64,000 nucleotides of DNA from NCBI RefSeq assembly GCF_000828895.1, contig NZ_AP014568.1:2425858-2489857 (forward strand), written 5' to 3'. This DNA comes from Serpentinimonas raichei (GTDB taxonomy: Bacteria > Pseudomonadota > Gammaproteobacteria > Burkholderiales > Burkholderiaceae_C). Numbering within the stretch: position 1 is the first letter of the stretch; every line of letters starts with the position of its first letter. This document shows, in pieces, positions 7,263-17,199 of the stretch. The notes beneath the pieces were generated by a model, which saw only the letters and a list, made by a program, of their open reading frames with translations, did no database searches and was not told the origin of the DNA. The position numbers and the translations under genes are program-made.

Positions 7263-9284
7263 TCAGCCAGGTGCCACCGGCAGCGTGAAGCGAAACACCG
7301 TGCCACGGGGCGCGTGGGCGCTGTACTGCAGCGCGCCGCCGTGTTGCTCCACCACGGTGCGGCACAGCCTCAGACCCAGCCCCATGCCCTCGGGCTTGGT
7401 GGTGAAAAAGGGCGTGAACAGCTGCTCGGCCTGCTCTTGGCTGATGCCTTGGCCGTGGTCGGCCACGGCAAATTCGACCCCCTCGCCCCGGCCTTGCACG
7501 GCCCGGCGCGCGCTCAGGCGCAGGCGGCGCAGCCCCGATGGGCCGGGTGGGTCGCCCGCCGGCATGGCCTGCATGCCGTTGCGCGCCAGGTTGAGCAGCA
7601 CCTGTTCGATCATGGTGCGCTGGCACCAGACCGGCGGGCAGTCGGGGCTGACATCGCGTTCGAGCTCGATGTTTTGCTGGCGCGCCTGCAGTTGCAGCAG
7701 CGGCCAGATGGCCTGCAGCAAATCGGTTGGCGCCACCGCCGCGCGCTCGCGGTCGCGCTGGCGCACCAGGTCGGCCACGCTCTTGATGACCTTGCCGGCG
7801 CGCTCGGCCTGCTCGGCGATGCGTTGCAAGGCGCTGCGCAGCGGGCCCAGTTCGCTGGCCGTGGGGGCGGCCCCATCGGGCGTGCTGGGCAGCAGGTTGA
7901 GCGAGCCGCTGGCGTAGCTGGCGATGGCGGCCAAGGGCTGGTTGAGCTCGTGGCTGATGAGGGAGGCCATCTCGCCCGCCATGGCCAGCCGCGCCGTGGC
8001 TTGCAGGCGCTCTTGCGAGACGCGCAGCAGCTCCTCGTTGCGGCGCTGCGCACTCAGGTCCAGGATGGCGCTCATCCAGCCGGTCTGGCGGCCTTGGGCG
8101 TCGACCAGCGGCGCTTCGATCACGCGCACCGGCAGCCGGCTGCCGTCGGCGCGCATGAAGACCGACTCGAAGCCCTCACGCGGCGAGCGCTGGCCAGCCA
8201 GCCGCGCTTGCAGGCGCTGGCGGTATTCCTCGATCTGTTCCGTGGGCCAGTAGGGGGCCGGAATGCTGGTGCCCAGCAGTTGCTCGGCGCTCAGTCCCAC
8301 CATCTGGCAAAAGGCCGGGTTGACGTAGGTCAGGCGGCCTTCGAGGTCGAGCGCGCGCAGCCCAGTCAGGAGCGAGTCTTCCATGGCCTGGCGAAAGGCC
8401 AGCGCCTCGGCCAGTTGGCGTTCGGCGCGCTGGCGCCGGCGCAGGTCGCGTGCCAGCAGCGCCAGCAAGGCCAGCAGCCCCAGCGCCAGCGCACCCACCG
8501 CCAGCGGCAGCGCCGCTGCGACAGGGTGTTCGGCGCCGCCGCTCTGCTCGAGGCGCAGCAGCCAGGTGGCCCCCCCGGGCAGGGCCACCAATTGGCTCGC
8601 GTGGTGCAGCGGCTGCCCGGCTTGGGCCAGCTCGCCGACCATGACGAGGCGGGTGCCATCGGCTTCGGTCCACGACAGCCGCCGCCCGCGTCGCGCCTCG
8701 GCCGGGATGAGCTCGGCCAGCAGACCGGCCATGGAATAGGTGGCCACCAGGTAGCCGTCGGCGCGGCCGTCGCGGTTCAGGGGCAGGCACAGCTCCATCA
8801 GCTCGATGCCCCGACCTTGCCCGAGCGGCAAGAAATAGCTGCCCGAGTAGGCCGCCCCGTCGAGGCGGCGCGCCAGTTCGCAAACCGGGCGCAGGTCGAT
8901 CAGGGGCTCGTGGCGCGAGCGCGCCGCATGCAGCCCAGGCAAGAAGGGTGAGTGCCGCTGGACCCGGGTGGCGTGGGCGTTGTCGCGCCATTCGAGGTGC
9001 ACCAGTTTGCGTTGCGTGTTCAGCAGCTCGGCCGCGACCACGGGCCAGTAGGCCGGGCTGGGCGCCACGCTTTGCAGGGCGTGCAAATCCTGCACGCTGC
9101 GCGCCAAGCCGCTGCGCACGTCCTGCCCCATGCGGGCTGCCTCGTGCTGCAAGGCCGCTTGCTGCTGCCCGTGCTGGTACTCGCGCAGCAGAAACACCAG
9201 CAGGGCAAACAGGGCCACCAGCAGCAAGCCGGCCAGCAGCCACAGCAGCCGGCGCAGCCCAGCCGCTGCGCTCAGGGTTGACAC
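7263..9284 (-). CDS. Sensor histidine kinase with periplasmic sensor and PAS domain
   Basis: Inner-membrane kinase, 673 residues from the GTG start. Membrane helices at about 11-33 and 254-278 enclose a roughly 220-residue periplasmic sensor. A PAS domain follows (about 300-412), then a dimerisation/phosphorylation helix with His445 in SHELNQPLAAI (FixL/DctB-like), and a C-terminal ATPase domain with N box and DHGQGIS. No ATG lies before the first helix, so the GTG at 9284, overlapping the nitrilase stop by 13 bp, is the best start. The kinase and the following FixJ-type regulator form a pair. The signal is unknown; the domain plan resembles sensors of small carboxylates. Confidence 0.88.
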   Translation of the reverse strand: MSTLSAAAGLRRLLWLLAGLLLVALFALLVFLLREYQHGQQQAALQHEAARMGQDVRSGLARSVQDLHALQSVAPSPAYWPVVAAELLNTQRKLVHLEWRDNAHATRVQRHSPFLPGLHAARSRHEPLIDLRPVCELARRLDGAAYSGSYFLPLGQGRGIELMELCLPLNRDGRADGYLVATYSMAGLLAELIPAEARRGRRLSWTEADGTRLVMVGELAQAGQPLHHASQLVALPGGATWLLRLEQSGGAEHPVAAALPLAVGALALGLLALLALLARDLRRRQRAERQLAEALAFRQAMEDSLLTGLRALDLEGRLTYVNPAFCQMVGLSAEQLLGTSIPAPYWPTEQIEEYRQRLQARLAGQRSPREGFESVFMRADGSRLPVRVIEAPLVDAQGRQTGWMSAILDLSAQRRNEELLRVSQERLQATARLAMAGEMASLISHELNQPLAAIASYASGSLNLLPSTPDGAAPTASELGPLRSALQRIAEQAERAGKVIKSVADLVRQRDRERAAVAPTDLLQAIWPLLQLQARQQNIELERDVSPDCPPVWCQRTMIEQVLLNLARNGMQAMPAGDPPGPSGLRRLRLSARRAVQGRGEGVEFAVADHGQGISQEQAEQLFTPFFTTKPEGMGLGLRLCRTVVEQHGGALQYSAHAPRGTVFRFTLPVAPG

Positions 9285-10099
9285 GGTGCGCTGGGCAAGC
9301 GCCGGTGTTGCAGCGCCGGCAACTGCTGGCGCAGCTGCTGCAGCCGCGCCCAGTCCAGATCCGCCAGCACCACCCCGGGCCCGCTGGCGCGCTGGGCCAG
9401 CACCACGCCCCAGGGGTCGATCAGCAGGCTCTGGCCCCAGGTCTGGCGGCCGTTGTCGTGCTGTCCGCCTTGGGCGCTGGCGGCCACAAAGGCCAGGTTT
9501 TCGATGGCGCGGGCGCGCAGCAGCAGCTCCCAGTGCGCCTGCCCGGTGCCGTGGGTGAAGGCGGCCGGCACGAGCAGCAAATCGGCCGCCAGCTGCCGGT
9601 ACAGCTCGGGGAAGCGCAGGTCGTAGCAGACGCTCAGGCCCACGCGCCAGCGCTGGCCGCTGCGGTCGGACAGGTCGAAGGCGACCGGCTCGCTGCCGGG
9701 CAGCAGCACGGCGGCTTCGTCGTAGCGCTCGCGCCCGTTGTCGTAGCAAAACAGGTGGATCTTGTCGTAGCGCGCCACCGGCTGGCCGCTGGGGTCGAAC
9801 ACCAGGCAGGCGTTGGCCACGCGCCCCGGCACCGGGCTTTGCAGTGGCAGCGTGCCGCCGACGATCCAGAGTCCGAACTGGCGCGCCGCACGGGCCAGAA
9901 AGTCTTGGATTGGGCCGCTGCCGTGCGCCTCGGCCAGCCCCAGCTTGTCGGTCTCGCGCTGGCCCATGAGGCAGAAGTATTCGGGCAGCACGGCCAGTTC
10001 GGCCCCGGCTTGGCTGGCTTGCTGCAGCAGCGCCCGGGCTTGATCGAGGTTGGCCTGGAGCTGGCTGCCCGAGACCATTTGCAAGGCGGCGACTTTCAT
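9272..10099 (-). CDS. Carbon-nitrogen hydrolase (Nit/omega-amidase type)
   Basis: Cytoplasmic amidohydrolase of the nitrilase superfamily, 275 residues. The Glu-Lys-Cys triad is visible: Glu in LPEYF (about residue 41), Lys in RYDKIHLF (about 110) and Cys in VGLSVCYDLRFPELYR (about 153). Similar proteins next to yhdP are commonly called Nit1/Nit2-like and act on deaminated glutathione or alpha-keto-acid amides; the exact substrate here is inference. It starts 3 bp after the yhdP stop and overlaps the kinase gene, so it is probably co-transcribed with both. Confidence 0.9.
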   Translation of the reverse strand: MKVAALQMVSGSQLQANLDQARALLQQASQAGAELAVLPEYFCLMGQRETDKLGLAEAHGSGPIQDFLARAARQFGLWIVGGTLPLQSPVPGRVANACLVFDPSGQPVARYDKIHLFCYDNGRERYDEAAVLLPGSEPVAFDLSDRSGQRWRVGLSVCYDLRFPELYRQLAADLLLVPAAFTHGTGQAHWELLLRARAIENLAFVAASAQGGQHDNGRQTWGQSLLIDPWGVVLAQRASGPGVVLADLDWARLQQLRQQLPALQHRRLPSAPCQP

Positions 10100-10102
10100 G
10101 GA

Positions 10103-13100
10103 TTAGTGGGCTCCGGTGGCTGGGTTGGGGTTGGGCTGGGCGGCGGCGGGCTGGCGCTGCACCGGCGTGACCACGGGGTCGGCCCAAGGGCCAGTGATGT
10201 GAAACTCGCGCGTGGCAGCCTGCTGCAGCGGCTGGCGCAGCAGAAACTGGGCCAGAAACGCGCCCAGCCCGGTAATCGGGTTGATGAGGGTGGCCACCAA
10301 GGATACCGTGTCGGCGTTGAGCTCGGGCACCACCACCACGCGCAGGTCTTGGGTTTCGCGCACGATGTCGGCGCTGCCCTCCATCAGCACGGCGGCGTTG
10401 ACGCCCTTCATTTGCAGGTTGTTGCTGCGCGCCACGCCTTGGGCGATGGTCACGTTGCCGCGCACGAAGTCGAACGCAAAGCCTTCGCTGAACACATCAC
10501 GAAAATCCAGCATCAGCCGCCGTGGCAGCGCCTGCAGGCTCAGCACGCCGAGCAGCTTGGCGGCGCCTGGCTCGGCGCGCAAAAACTGGCCGCGCCCCAT
10601 GTCGAGCTGCAGCTCGCCGCTCAGGCTGGGGGCGTCGAAAACCAAGGGCGAACCCAGCCAGCCCAAGTGGCCTTCGATGCGGCCCTGGCCGCCGCGGATG
10701 GTCTGCGCTTGGCCCAGCCGCGTGAGCAAGGCGCCGGCATCGCGGATATCGAGTTCGAGGCGCAGCGCGGTTCGGCGCAGCGCCTGGCCATTGCCGCTGG
10801 CGACCCAGTTGCCGCTGGCCTCCAGGGTGGCTTCGGGCGTGCTCAGGCGCAGCGCATTGAGGCGCCACTCGTTGACGCGCTCGCGTGCCGCCTGCTCGGC
10901 CTGGCGGTTGACCGCTTGCAGTTCGAGCCGGCCCAGATCGCGTCCGCCCAAGCGAAAGCGCTCCACCACCAGATCGATGGCTGGCACCACGGCGGGTTGC
11001 GGCAGCGCCTGCTCGACCCGGCCCGCGGCGGGCATCGACAAATCCAGTCGACTCAGCCGCGCATGCACCTGGCCCCCCGTCTGGGCGCTGCCGGCGCGGT
11101 AACTGACTTGACCAGCCAGTTCGCGCGCCTGCACCGCCATGCGCCAGGTGTCGCGCTCGTGGCTGCCGCTCAGGCTCAGTTCGTGGAAGGTGCGCCCGCC
11201 TTGGGTGAGGCGCGCGGCCTGCAGCCGCCCTTGGGTGGGCCAGTAGATGCGGCTGTCGTCCAAGGTCGGTGCGCCGGGGCGTGCCGGGGCGGTGGTGGGC
11301 ACCGGTGTGGCCACCGGTGTGGCCACCGGTGCGGCGTACAGGTGTGCCCAGGCGTCGGCGTCGAATTCGCCCAGGTCGAGCGCGGCCAGCACGCCTGATG
11401 CGGGCAGTGCCGGTGGCGCGCTGCGCAGGGCCACGCTGCCGCGCAACACCCGGGTGGCCCCGCCACGGTGTTCGCGCTGGTAATGCAGGTGCAACAAGGG
11501 GGCGGGGCCAGCACCAAGCGCGAAGTGCAATTCGTCGCGCGTGGCACCACGCGCGGCCCCGGCCAGCGGCTCGATGCGCAGCCGCAGCGGCAAAACCGCA
11601 TCGGCGCGCTTGTCCAGCGGCGCGGGCAGTTGCAGCGCCAGGCCTTGCAGATCGGAGGTGACCTGCACCGTGGTGCCTTCGGGTCCGATGCGCAGCTCGG
11701 CCTGGTAGGCGGCGCTGCCGCTGCCCGCACGCCCCAGCGGGGCCAGCCAGGGCCACGGATCGCCTTGGGCCAGGCCGAGTGCCGTTGCCTGGCCCTGGCC
11801 GCGCAGGTGCAGCACCGGGGCGCCTTGCTCGTGTGCCATGCGGCCCGAAAAACGCAGCGGCCCACCCAGCATCTGGGCGCGGCCGGCCGGGATGTCAAAG
11901 CCGCGCTCAGTGAAATCGAGCGTGGCATGCAGCGCTTGCAAAGGCGGAATCTCTGGCGCTAGCCGCAGCTCGTTGCCCGCCAGCCGCAACTGCCCCTGCA
12001 CGCGGGTGGCGTCGGTGTCGTGCAGCGGCATTTGGAGCCCGAGGTCGAGCTCGATGGGTCCGCTGGCCACGGCCTGGGCCAAGGCGGCACCGGTGAGCTG
12101 GCGCAGCGGCGAGCGCTCGACAAAGGCCAGCGCGTCGGCGGCGGGGCCGCGCAGCCGGGCCTGCAAATCAAATTGGGGCTGGCGGGCCATCAGGTCGCCG
12201 ATTTCGGCCTGCGCTTGCACCAGCTCCAGTTGGGGCCACTGGCGCACATGGGCCTGCACCTGATCGAGTTGCAACCGGGTGCGATCGATCTGCAGCCGCG
12301 CTTGCGCCACCTGCAAGCCCGGCCACGGCGGGCTGCCGGGCGGCAACACGTGGGCGGGTGCGTAGTCCAGCACCACGTCGCGCAACTGCGCCGTGACGCC
12401 AAACTGCCCGCTGCCCGGGCGCGCGTAGGGGAACTCCCACAGGTCGCCGCTGGTGTGCAGTTGCGCCTCGCTGATGCGCCCCGAGACGATGGCGTGGCGC
12501 AGGTAGCGGCGCGCATCGACCCCGACGTTGAGCGGCAGGTAGCGGTAGACGCGCGCGGCGTCGGCGCGCAGCAGCCGCCCTTGGAGCTCGAGCAGGCCCG
12601 GAAAGCGCGAGCGCGCCGGGCTGAGGGTGGGGTCGGCGCTGCGCCAAACCAGTTGCAGTTCGGCTTCGAGGTCGGCGTTGCGCAGCCGCACCCGGGGCGC
12701 TTCGACGCGGATTCCCTCGGCGTTCACCTGCCATTGGAAACCGGCTTGCAGCAAGTCCAAGTCCACCTGCGCTTGCTCAAACACGCCGGGCAAGTCGAGC
12801 TGCCCGTTTTCAAGGCGCAGCTCGGCCTGGCCGCCGCTGGGGCTGAGACTGAAGTCGAGCTGGGCCCCGCGCACGCCGGGGCGCCCGGGTGTGTGCACGT
12901 CCCAGCCGCCGGCGTGGCGGTACACCGGCGGCGCGGCCCCGGCGCGCAGGCTGGCGTTGCGCAAGCGCCCGCTGGCGCTCCAGGTGGCAGCGGGCGCGCC
13001 CGCGCCTGTGCCTGCGCCCGCATCGGCCTTGGCTGGGGCTGCGCTCCATTGCAGGGCAATCTGCTCCACCAAGCCGCTGGGCGCGGTCTCGCGCAACCAA

Positions 13101-14284
13101 TGGTGCACCGGCTCGGGCAGGGGCAGTTGCAGCGCCAGCTGGCTCAGCACCTGCGCATCGAGTTGCTGGCCTTGGAGCGCAAACCCCGCCGGAGCCGTGC
13201 CGTCGCTGCGGGTGTGCTGGTAGCGCACGTTGCCCCCCGGCCAGACCAACCCGGCGGCGGTGCGAAAGCCCAGCCCGTGGGTGCTCAGGGTGGTTTGCAG
13301 GCCCTCGTGCTGCAGTTCGAGCCGGGTTTGCAGCTGCTGCAATTCAAACGGCTGTGCCACTTGCGGCCATTGCAGCTGCACCCGCTGCAGGCCAAGGTCG
13401 GCGCTGGCCTGCTGCAGCGCACCCTGCTGCCAATCCAGCCAAAGCCGGACCGCCCCCTGCCCTTGTTGCACCTGCACCCCCAGCCAGCCGGGCGCATCGG
13501 CGTAATGCTCCAGGTGCTGCAAATCCATCCAAGGCAGATCGGCGTAGAGCGTGCCGCTCCATTGGCGCCATGGGCTGGCCCCGGTCTGCCACCAGGGTCG
13601 GGTGAATTGGGCTTGCACGCTAAAGCGTTGCCCCCAAGCCGGGGGCGGAGAAGCGTCGAGCCGGAATTGGTGCGCGCGGCCGCTGTGGCGCGCCACCCAA
13701 TCGATGCCCGTGAGCACCAACGGCCCCGTGCCGGGTCGGGTGTCGTCGTGCCAGCGCAAAGTGCCTTGCAAAATCGCCAATTCGGTTTGGGCCAGCAACC
13801 AGTCGGCCAAGGGGCTGCCCGCGCCCTGGTGCTGCAGGTCGCCCAAGTCGATGCCGCCCAGCAGCAGGCGGCCGTCGGCGCGGCGGCGCAGATCGAGTAC
13901 GGGGCGCTCCACGATGAGCTGATCGAAACCCAGCCGCCAGAGCGAATGCAAAGAGATCGCCGCACGCACGCTGGGCAGGCGCAGCGCCTCGCCGCCGTAG
14001 GCGTCGCGCAGCACCACATCGCTCAGGTGCAGGCTGGGCACCGGGCCGCTGGAGTTGGCCTGCAGCGAACCGATCTCGACCTTCACCCCCAGCCTGTCGC
14101 TGGCTATGCGCTCCAGCGCCGGACGCCATTCGTCAACTCTTGGCACAATGACCCAATGCAATGCGGCCCAACTGAGCCCCAGCAGCAGCCACGCAACCGC
14201 CAGCAGCCACAACAGCGCACGCAGCAAACCGGCTTGCCAGTGCAGCCAGCGGGGCGATGTGGGGGGGTTGGGTTTATCGAGCAC
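10103..14284 (-). CDS. yhdP: YhdP-family AsmA-like envelope protein
   Basis: Very large envelope protein, 1393 residues, matching the YhdP/TIGR02099 family, whose members are implicated in phospholipid movement to the outer membrane. One N-terminal membrane anchor (about residues 17-40) is followed by a long periplasmic beta-rich body with repeated AsmA-like segments, and the C-terminal DUF3971/AsmA part shows GRGQFLRAEPGAAKLLGVL and LSLQALPRR. The GTG at 14284 is the first possible start because an in-frame stop lies three codons before it. A three-copy 12-bp repeat adds a VATP-type linker around residue 990. Divergent glnE starts only 9 bp away. Confidence 0.9.
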   Translation of the reverse strand: MLDKPNPPTSPRWLHWQAGLLRALLWLLAVAWLLLGLSWAALHWVIVPRVDEWRPALERIASDRLGVKVEIGSLQANSSGPVPSLHLSDVVLRDAYGGEALRLPSVRAAISLHSLWRLGFDQLIVERPVLDLRRRADGRLLLGGIDLGDLQHQGAGSPLADWLLAQTELAILQGTLRWHDDTRPGTGPLVLTGIDWVARHSGRAHQFRLDASPPPAWGQRFSVQAQFTRPWWQTGASPWRQWSGTLYADLPWMDLQHLEHYADAPGWLGVQVQQGQGAVRLWLDWQQGALQQASADLGLQRVQLQWPQVAQPFELQQLQTRLELQHEGLQTTLSTHGLGFRTAAGLVWPGGNVRYQHTRSDGTAPAGFALQGQQLDAQVLSQLALQLPLPEPVHHWLRETAPSGLVEQIALQWSAAPAKADAGAGTGAGAPAATWSASGRLRNASLRAGAAPPVYRHAGGWDVHTPGRPGVRGAQLDFSLSPSGGQAELRLENGQLDLPGVFEQAQVDLDLLQAGFQWQVNAEGIRVEAPRVRLRNADLEAELQLVWRSADPTLSPARSRFPGLLELQGRLLRADAARVYRYLPLNVGVDARRYLRHAIVSGRISEAQLHTSGDLWEFPYARPGSGQFGVTAQLRDVVLDYAPAHVLPPGSPPWPGLQVAQARLQIDRTRLQLDQVQAHVRQWPQLELVQAQAEIGDLMARQPQFDLQARLRGPAADALAFVERSPLRQLTGAALAQAVASGPIELDLGLQMPLHDTDATRVQGQLRLAGNELRLAPEIPPLQALHATLDFTERGFDIPAGRAQMLGGPLRFSGRMAHEQGAPVLHLRGQGQATALGLAQGDPWPWLAPLGRAGSGSAAYQAELRIGPEGTTVQVTSDLQGLALQLPAPLDKRADAVLPLRLRIEPLAGAARGATRDELHFALGAGPAPLLHLHYQREHRGGATRVLRGSVALRSAPPALPASGVLAALDLGEFDADAWAHLYAAPVATPVATPVPTTAPARPGAPTLDDSRIYWPTQGRLQAARLTQGGRTFHELSLSGSHERDTWRMAVQARELAGQVSYRAGSAQTGGQVHARLSRLDLSMPAAGRVEQALPQPAVVPAIDLVVERFRLGGRDLGRLELQAVNRQAEQAARERVNEWRLNALRLSTPEATLEASGNWVASGNGQALRRTALRLELDIRDAGALLTRLGQAQTIRGGQGRIEGHLGWLGSPLVFDAPSLSGELQLDMGRGQFLRAEPGAAKLLGVLSLQALPRRLMLDFRDVFSEGFAFDFVRGNVTIAQGVARSNNLQMKGVNAAVLMEGSADIVRETQDLRVVVVPELNADTVSLVATLINPITGLGAFLAQFLLRQPLQQAATREFHITGPWADPVVTPVQRQPAAAQPNPNPATGAH
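11301..11336. repeat. Three tandem 12-bp repeats inside yhdP
   Basis: The unit ACCGGTGTGGCC occurs at 11301-11312 and 11313-11324, and with two changes at 11325-11336. On the coding (minus) strand it adds short Ala-Thr-Pro-Val units to a proline-rich linker and keeps the frame. Slippage at this site would change linker length by four residues at a time. Confidence 0.8.
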
Positions 14285-14292
14285 ACCAAATT

Positions 14293-17094
14293 ATGATGGT
14301 CAGCGCCTCTTTGGCCCCTGCCGGCCCCGATCGATTTGTATCAAAACCTCTCGAAGCGGCGGCCCACTCCCGTTTTGTGCAGCGCATCCGGCGCCGCTAC
14401 CCGGCCGAATTGGCGCTGTTGCCGCCCGGTCCGCCCAGTGCCGCCTTGATGCGCCAAACGCTGGCCGCGCTGCAGCAGATGGGTTTGGATGCCGCTGCGG
14501 CGCTGCGGGTGTTGCGCCACTTGGTGCTGGAGCGGCTGGCGGTGCTCGATGTCGAGCACGAGGCCCCCTTGGCCGAGGTCACCGGGGCCATGACCGATCT
14601 GGCCGAGCTGGCGCTCAACACCGCCCTGCAGCAGGCGCTGCTCGAACTCGACGAGCAGCACGGCGCGCCCACCTGTCCCGCTCGGTCGGATGCGTCGGCC
14701 GCCGCGCCGCCGTGCCGGGCCCAGTTGTGGATCGTGGGCATGGGCAAACTGGGTGCGCGGGAGCTCAATGTGTCGAGCGACATCGACCTGATCTACATCT
14801 ACGACCAGGATGGAGAAACGCTGGGCAACGCACTGGGCCGCGGGCGCATCAGCAACCACGAGTATTTTGCCAAGGCGGTCAAGCGCATTTTTGGCCTGAT
14901 CGGCGACAGCACCGAGCACGGCCAGGTGTTTCGGGTCGATCTGGCGCTGCGGCCCAATGGCAATTCGGGCCCGCCCGCGCTCTCGCTCGACGCGCTGGAA
15001 GAGTATTTTTTGGTGCAGGGGCGCGAGTGGGAGCGCTTTGCCTGGCTCAAAAGCCGCGTGGTGGCGCCGCAGCAAGCCATCGAGGCCGACACCCCGCACG
15101 CCCTGCGGGCCTTGGTGCAGCCCTTTGTGTTCAGGCGCTACCTCGACTACAACGTGTTTGAGGCGCTGCGCAGCCTGCACCAGCAAATTCGGAACCACGC
15201 CGCCAAACGGGCCGCCGGCCATCCGGGCCGCTTGCACGATGTCAAGCTCTCGCGCGGGGGCATCCGCGAGATCGAGTTCACGGTGCAGTTGTTGCAGGTG
15301 GTGCGGGCCGGCCAATTCCCCGAGCTGCGCACCCGCGCCACGCTGGAGGCGCTGACGCGGCTGGTGCGCGCCGGCCTGATGACCGAAGCCAAGGCCACCG
15401 CGCTGGGGCAGGCCTACGAGCTGCTGCGCAAGGTGGAGCACCGCATCCAGTACCTGGACGACCAGCAAACCCACCTGCTGCCCACCCGCGACGACGACTT
15501 GCTCTGGATTGCCCAGACGCTGGGTTTTGCCGACACCGCCGGCTTTTTGTGCGTGCTCGACGCTCAGCGCGAGCTGGTGGCACAAGAATTCGACACCCTG
15601 CTCGGTGCCGGTGCGCTGCCCTGCAACGGCAAGGGCTGCAACGGCCATGCGCCGGCGAGCGCCGACGACTTGCAAGCCGTGCTGGGGCAACTGCCGCCCG
15701 GACTGGCGCTGCGGGTGGCGCAATGGACCGAATCGCCGCGCGTGCAAGGCCTGCGCGAGGGCGCGCGCCAGCGCCTGCTGCGGCTGCTGCAACGCACCGG
15801 GGCGTGGCTCGAAGCCGGGCGGGTCAGCGAGAGCGCCGCGCTGCGCCTGTGCGACTGGATGGAGCCGCTGCTGCGCCGCGAGAGCTACCTGGCGCTGTTG
15901 CAGGAGCGCCCGGCGGTGCATGAGCGGCTGCTGCGCATGCTGGGGGCGGCGCAGTGGCCGGCGCGCTATCTGCTGCGCCACCCGGGCGTGATCGACGACT
16001 TGGCCGGGCAGCAGCTCTACCAGGAGCGCTTCGAGGCGCCGCAGTTCGAGGCCGACCTCGAGGCACGCCGGCAGGCGCTGGCCGCCAGCGGCGAAGACGA
16101 TGAAGAAGGGCTGCTGGACCTGCTGCGCCGCGCCCACCACGCCGAGGTTTTTCGCACGCTGGCGCGCGACGTCGAAGGCGTGCTGACGGTCGAGCAGGTG
16201 GCCGACGACCTGAGCGCCCTGGCCGACGCGGTGCTGCGCGTGAGCGGGCGCTGGTGCTGGCAGCGCCTCAAGCAGCGCCACCGCGATGAGCCGCGTTGCG
16301 CCATCATCGGCTACGGCAAGCTCGGTGGCAAAGAGCTCGGCTACGGCAGCGACCTCGACATCGTGTTCGTCTACGACGACCCGGACGAGCGCGCCAGCGA
16401 AGTCTATGCGGCGCTGGTGCGCAAGCTCATCAACTGGCTCACCGTCAAGACCGGCGAAGGCGACCTGTACGAAATCGACACCGCGCTGCGTCCCAATGGC
16501 AGCTCGGGCCTGTTGGTGACGAGCTTCGAGGCGTTCCAGAACTACCAGCAAAACCGCGGCAGCAACACCGCCTGGACCTGGGAGCACCAAGCCATCACAC
16601 GGGCCCGTTGCGTGCTCGGGCCGCCCGACCTGGTGCAGCGCTTCGAGGCGGTGCGCCAGGCGGTGCTGACGGCGCCGCGCGAGCGCACCGCGTTGGCGGC
16701 CGAAATCTGCGCCATGCGCGAGCGCCTGCGCCAGGCGCACCCGGTGCGTGCGGGGCGGTTTGACATCAAGCACAGCCCGGGTGGCATGGTCGATGTGGAG
16801 TTCGTGGTGCAGCACCTGGTGCTGGCACACGCCGCTGCGCACCCGGCGCTGTGCCACAACAGCGGCAACATCGCTTTGCTGCACGCCGCCGAGCAAGCGG
16901 CCCTGCTGCCACCCGGCATGGGGCAGGCGGCGGCGCACGCCTACCGCGCCCTGCGCCAGCGCCAGCACCGGGCGCGGCTGGACGAAGCCAGCACGCAGAT
17001 CGACCCGGCGCTGGTGGCCGAGCACAGCGCGGCCGTGCGTGCGCTGTGGGCGCAGGTGTTTGGCGCTTGCGGCGGTGGGCAAGCGGCGGCCTGA
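14293..17094 (+). CDS. glnE: Glutamine synthetase adenylyltransferase/adenylyl-removing enzyme
   Basis: Bifunctional enzyme, 933 residues, that adenylylates and deadenylylates glutamine synthetase in response to PII and glutamine. Two nucleotidyltransferase domains are visible: the N-terminal one with GMGKLGARELNVSSDIDLIY (about residues 150-170) and the C-terminal one with GYGKLGGKELGYGSDLDIVF (about 672-692). Each is followed by its GlnD-PII-type helical domain (KLSRGGIREIEF and KHSPGGMVDVEF). The length matches the family. The ATG at 14293 was chosen over one at 14257, which would overlap yhdP. Confidence 0.95.
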   Translation: MMVSASLAPAGPDRFVSKPLEAAAHSRFVQRIRRRYPAELALLPPGPPSAALMRQTLAALQQMGLDAAAALRVLRHLVLERLAVLDVEHEAPLAEVTGAMTDLAELALNTALQQALLELDEQHGAPTCPARSDASAAAPPCRAQLWIVGMGKLGARELNVSSDIDLIYIYDQDGETLGNALGRGRISNHEYFAKAVKRIFGLIGDSTEHGQVFRVDLALRPNGNSGPPALSLDALEEYFLVQGREWERFAWLKSRVVAPQQAIEADTPHALRALVQPFVFRRYLDYNVFEALRSLHQQIRNHAAKRAAGHPGRLHDVKLSRGGIREIEFTVQLLQVVRAGQFPELRTRATLEALTRLVRAGLMTEAKATALGQAYELLRKVEHRIQYLDDQQTHLLPTRDDDLLWIAQTLGFADTAGFLCVLDAQRELVAQEFDTLLGAGALPCNGKGCNGHAPASADDLQAVLGQLPPGLALRVAQWTESPRVQGLREGARQRLLRLLQRTGAWLEAGRVSESAALRLCDWMEPLLRRESYLALLQERPAVHERLLRMLGAAQWPARYLLRHPGVIDDLAGQQLYQERFEAPQFEADLEARRQALAASGEDDEEGLLDLLRRAHHAEVFRTLARDVEGVLTVEQVADDLSALADAVLRVSGRWCWQRLKQRHRDEPRCAIIGYGKLGGKELGYGSDLDIVFVYDDPDERASEVYAALVRKLINWLTVKTGEGDLYEIDTALRPNGSSGLLVTSFEAFQNYQQNRGSNTAWTWEHQAITRARCVLGPPDLVQRFEAVRQAVLTAPRERTALAAEICAMRERLRQAHPVRAGRFDIKHSPGGMVDVEFVVQHLVLAHAAAHPALCHNSGNIALLHAAEQAALLPPGMGQAAAHAYRALRQRQHRARLDEASTQIDPALVAEHSAAVRALWAQVFGACGGGQAAA

Positions 17095-17199
17095 TCCGCG
17101 GCTGCACCCATGAGGGTTTTCAGGGGGGAGCCCACGCCCCCGGATGCACCCTTGTTGGCATATAGTCCCAAATCTAATCGTTGCACTTGGAGCCACGCC

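Noticed and set aside
12020..14296. 758-codon plus-strand frame antisense to yhdP
   Set aside because: No recognisable domain, composition typical of an antisense shadow, and the yhdP frame explains the whole region.
14341..17196. 951-codon minus-strand frame antisense to glnE
   Set aside because: The plus-strand glnE frame has both nucleotidyltransferase domains; the minus frame is Gln/His/Ala-rich without motifs.
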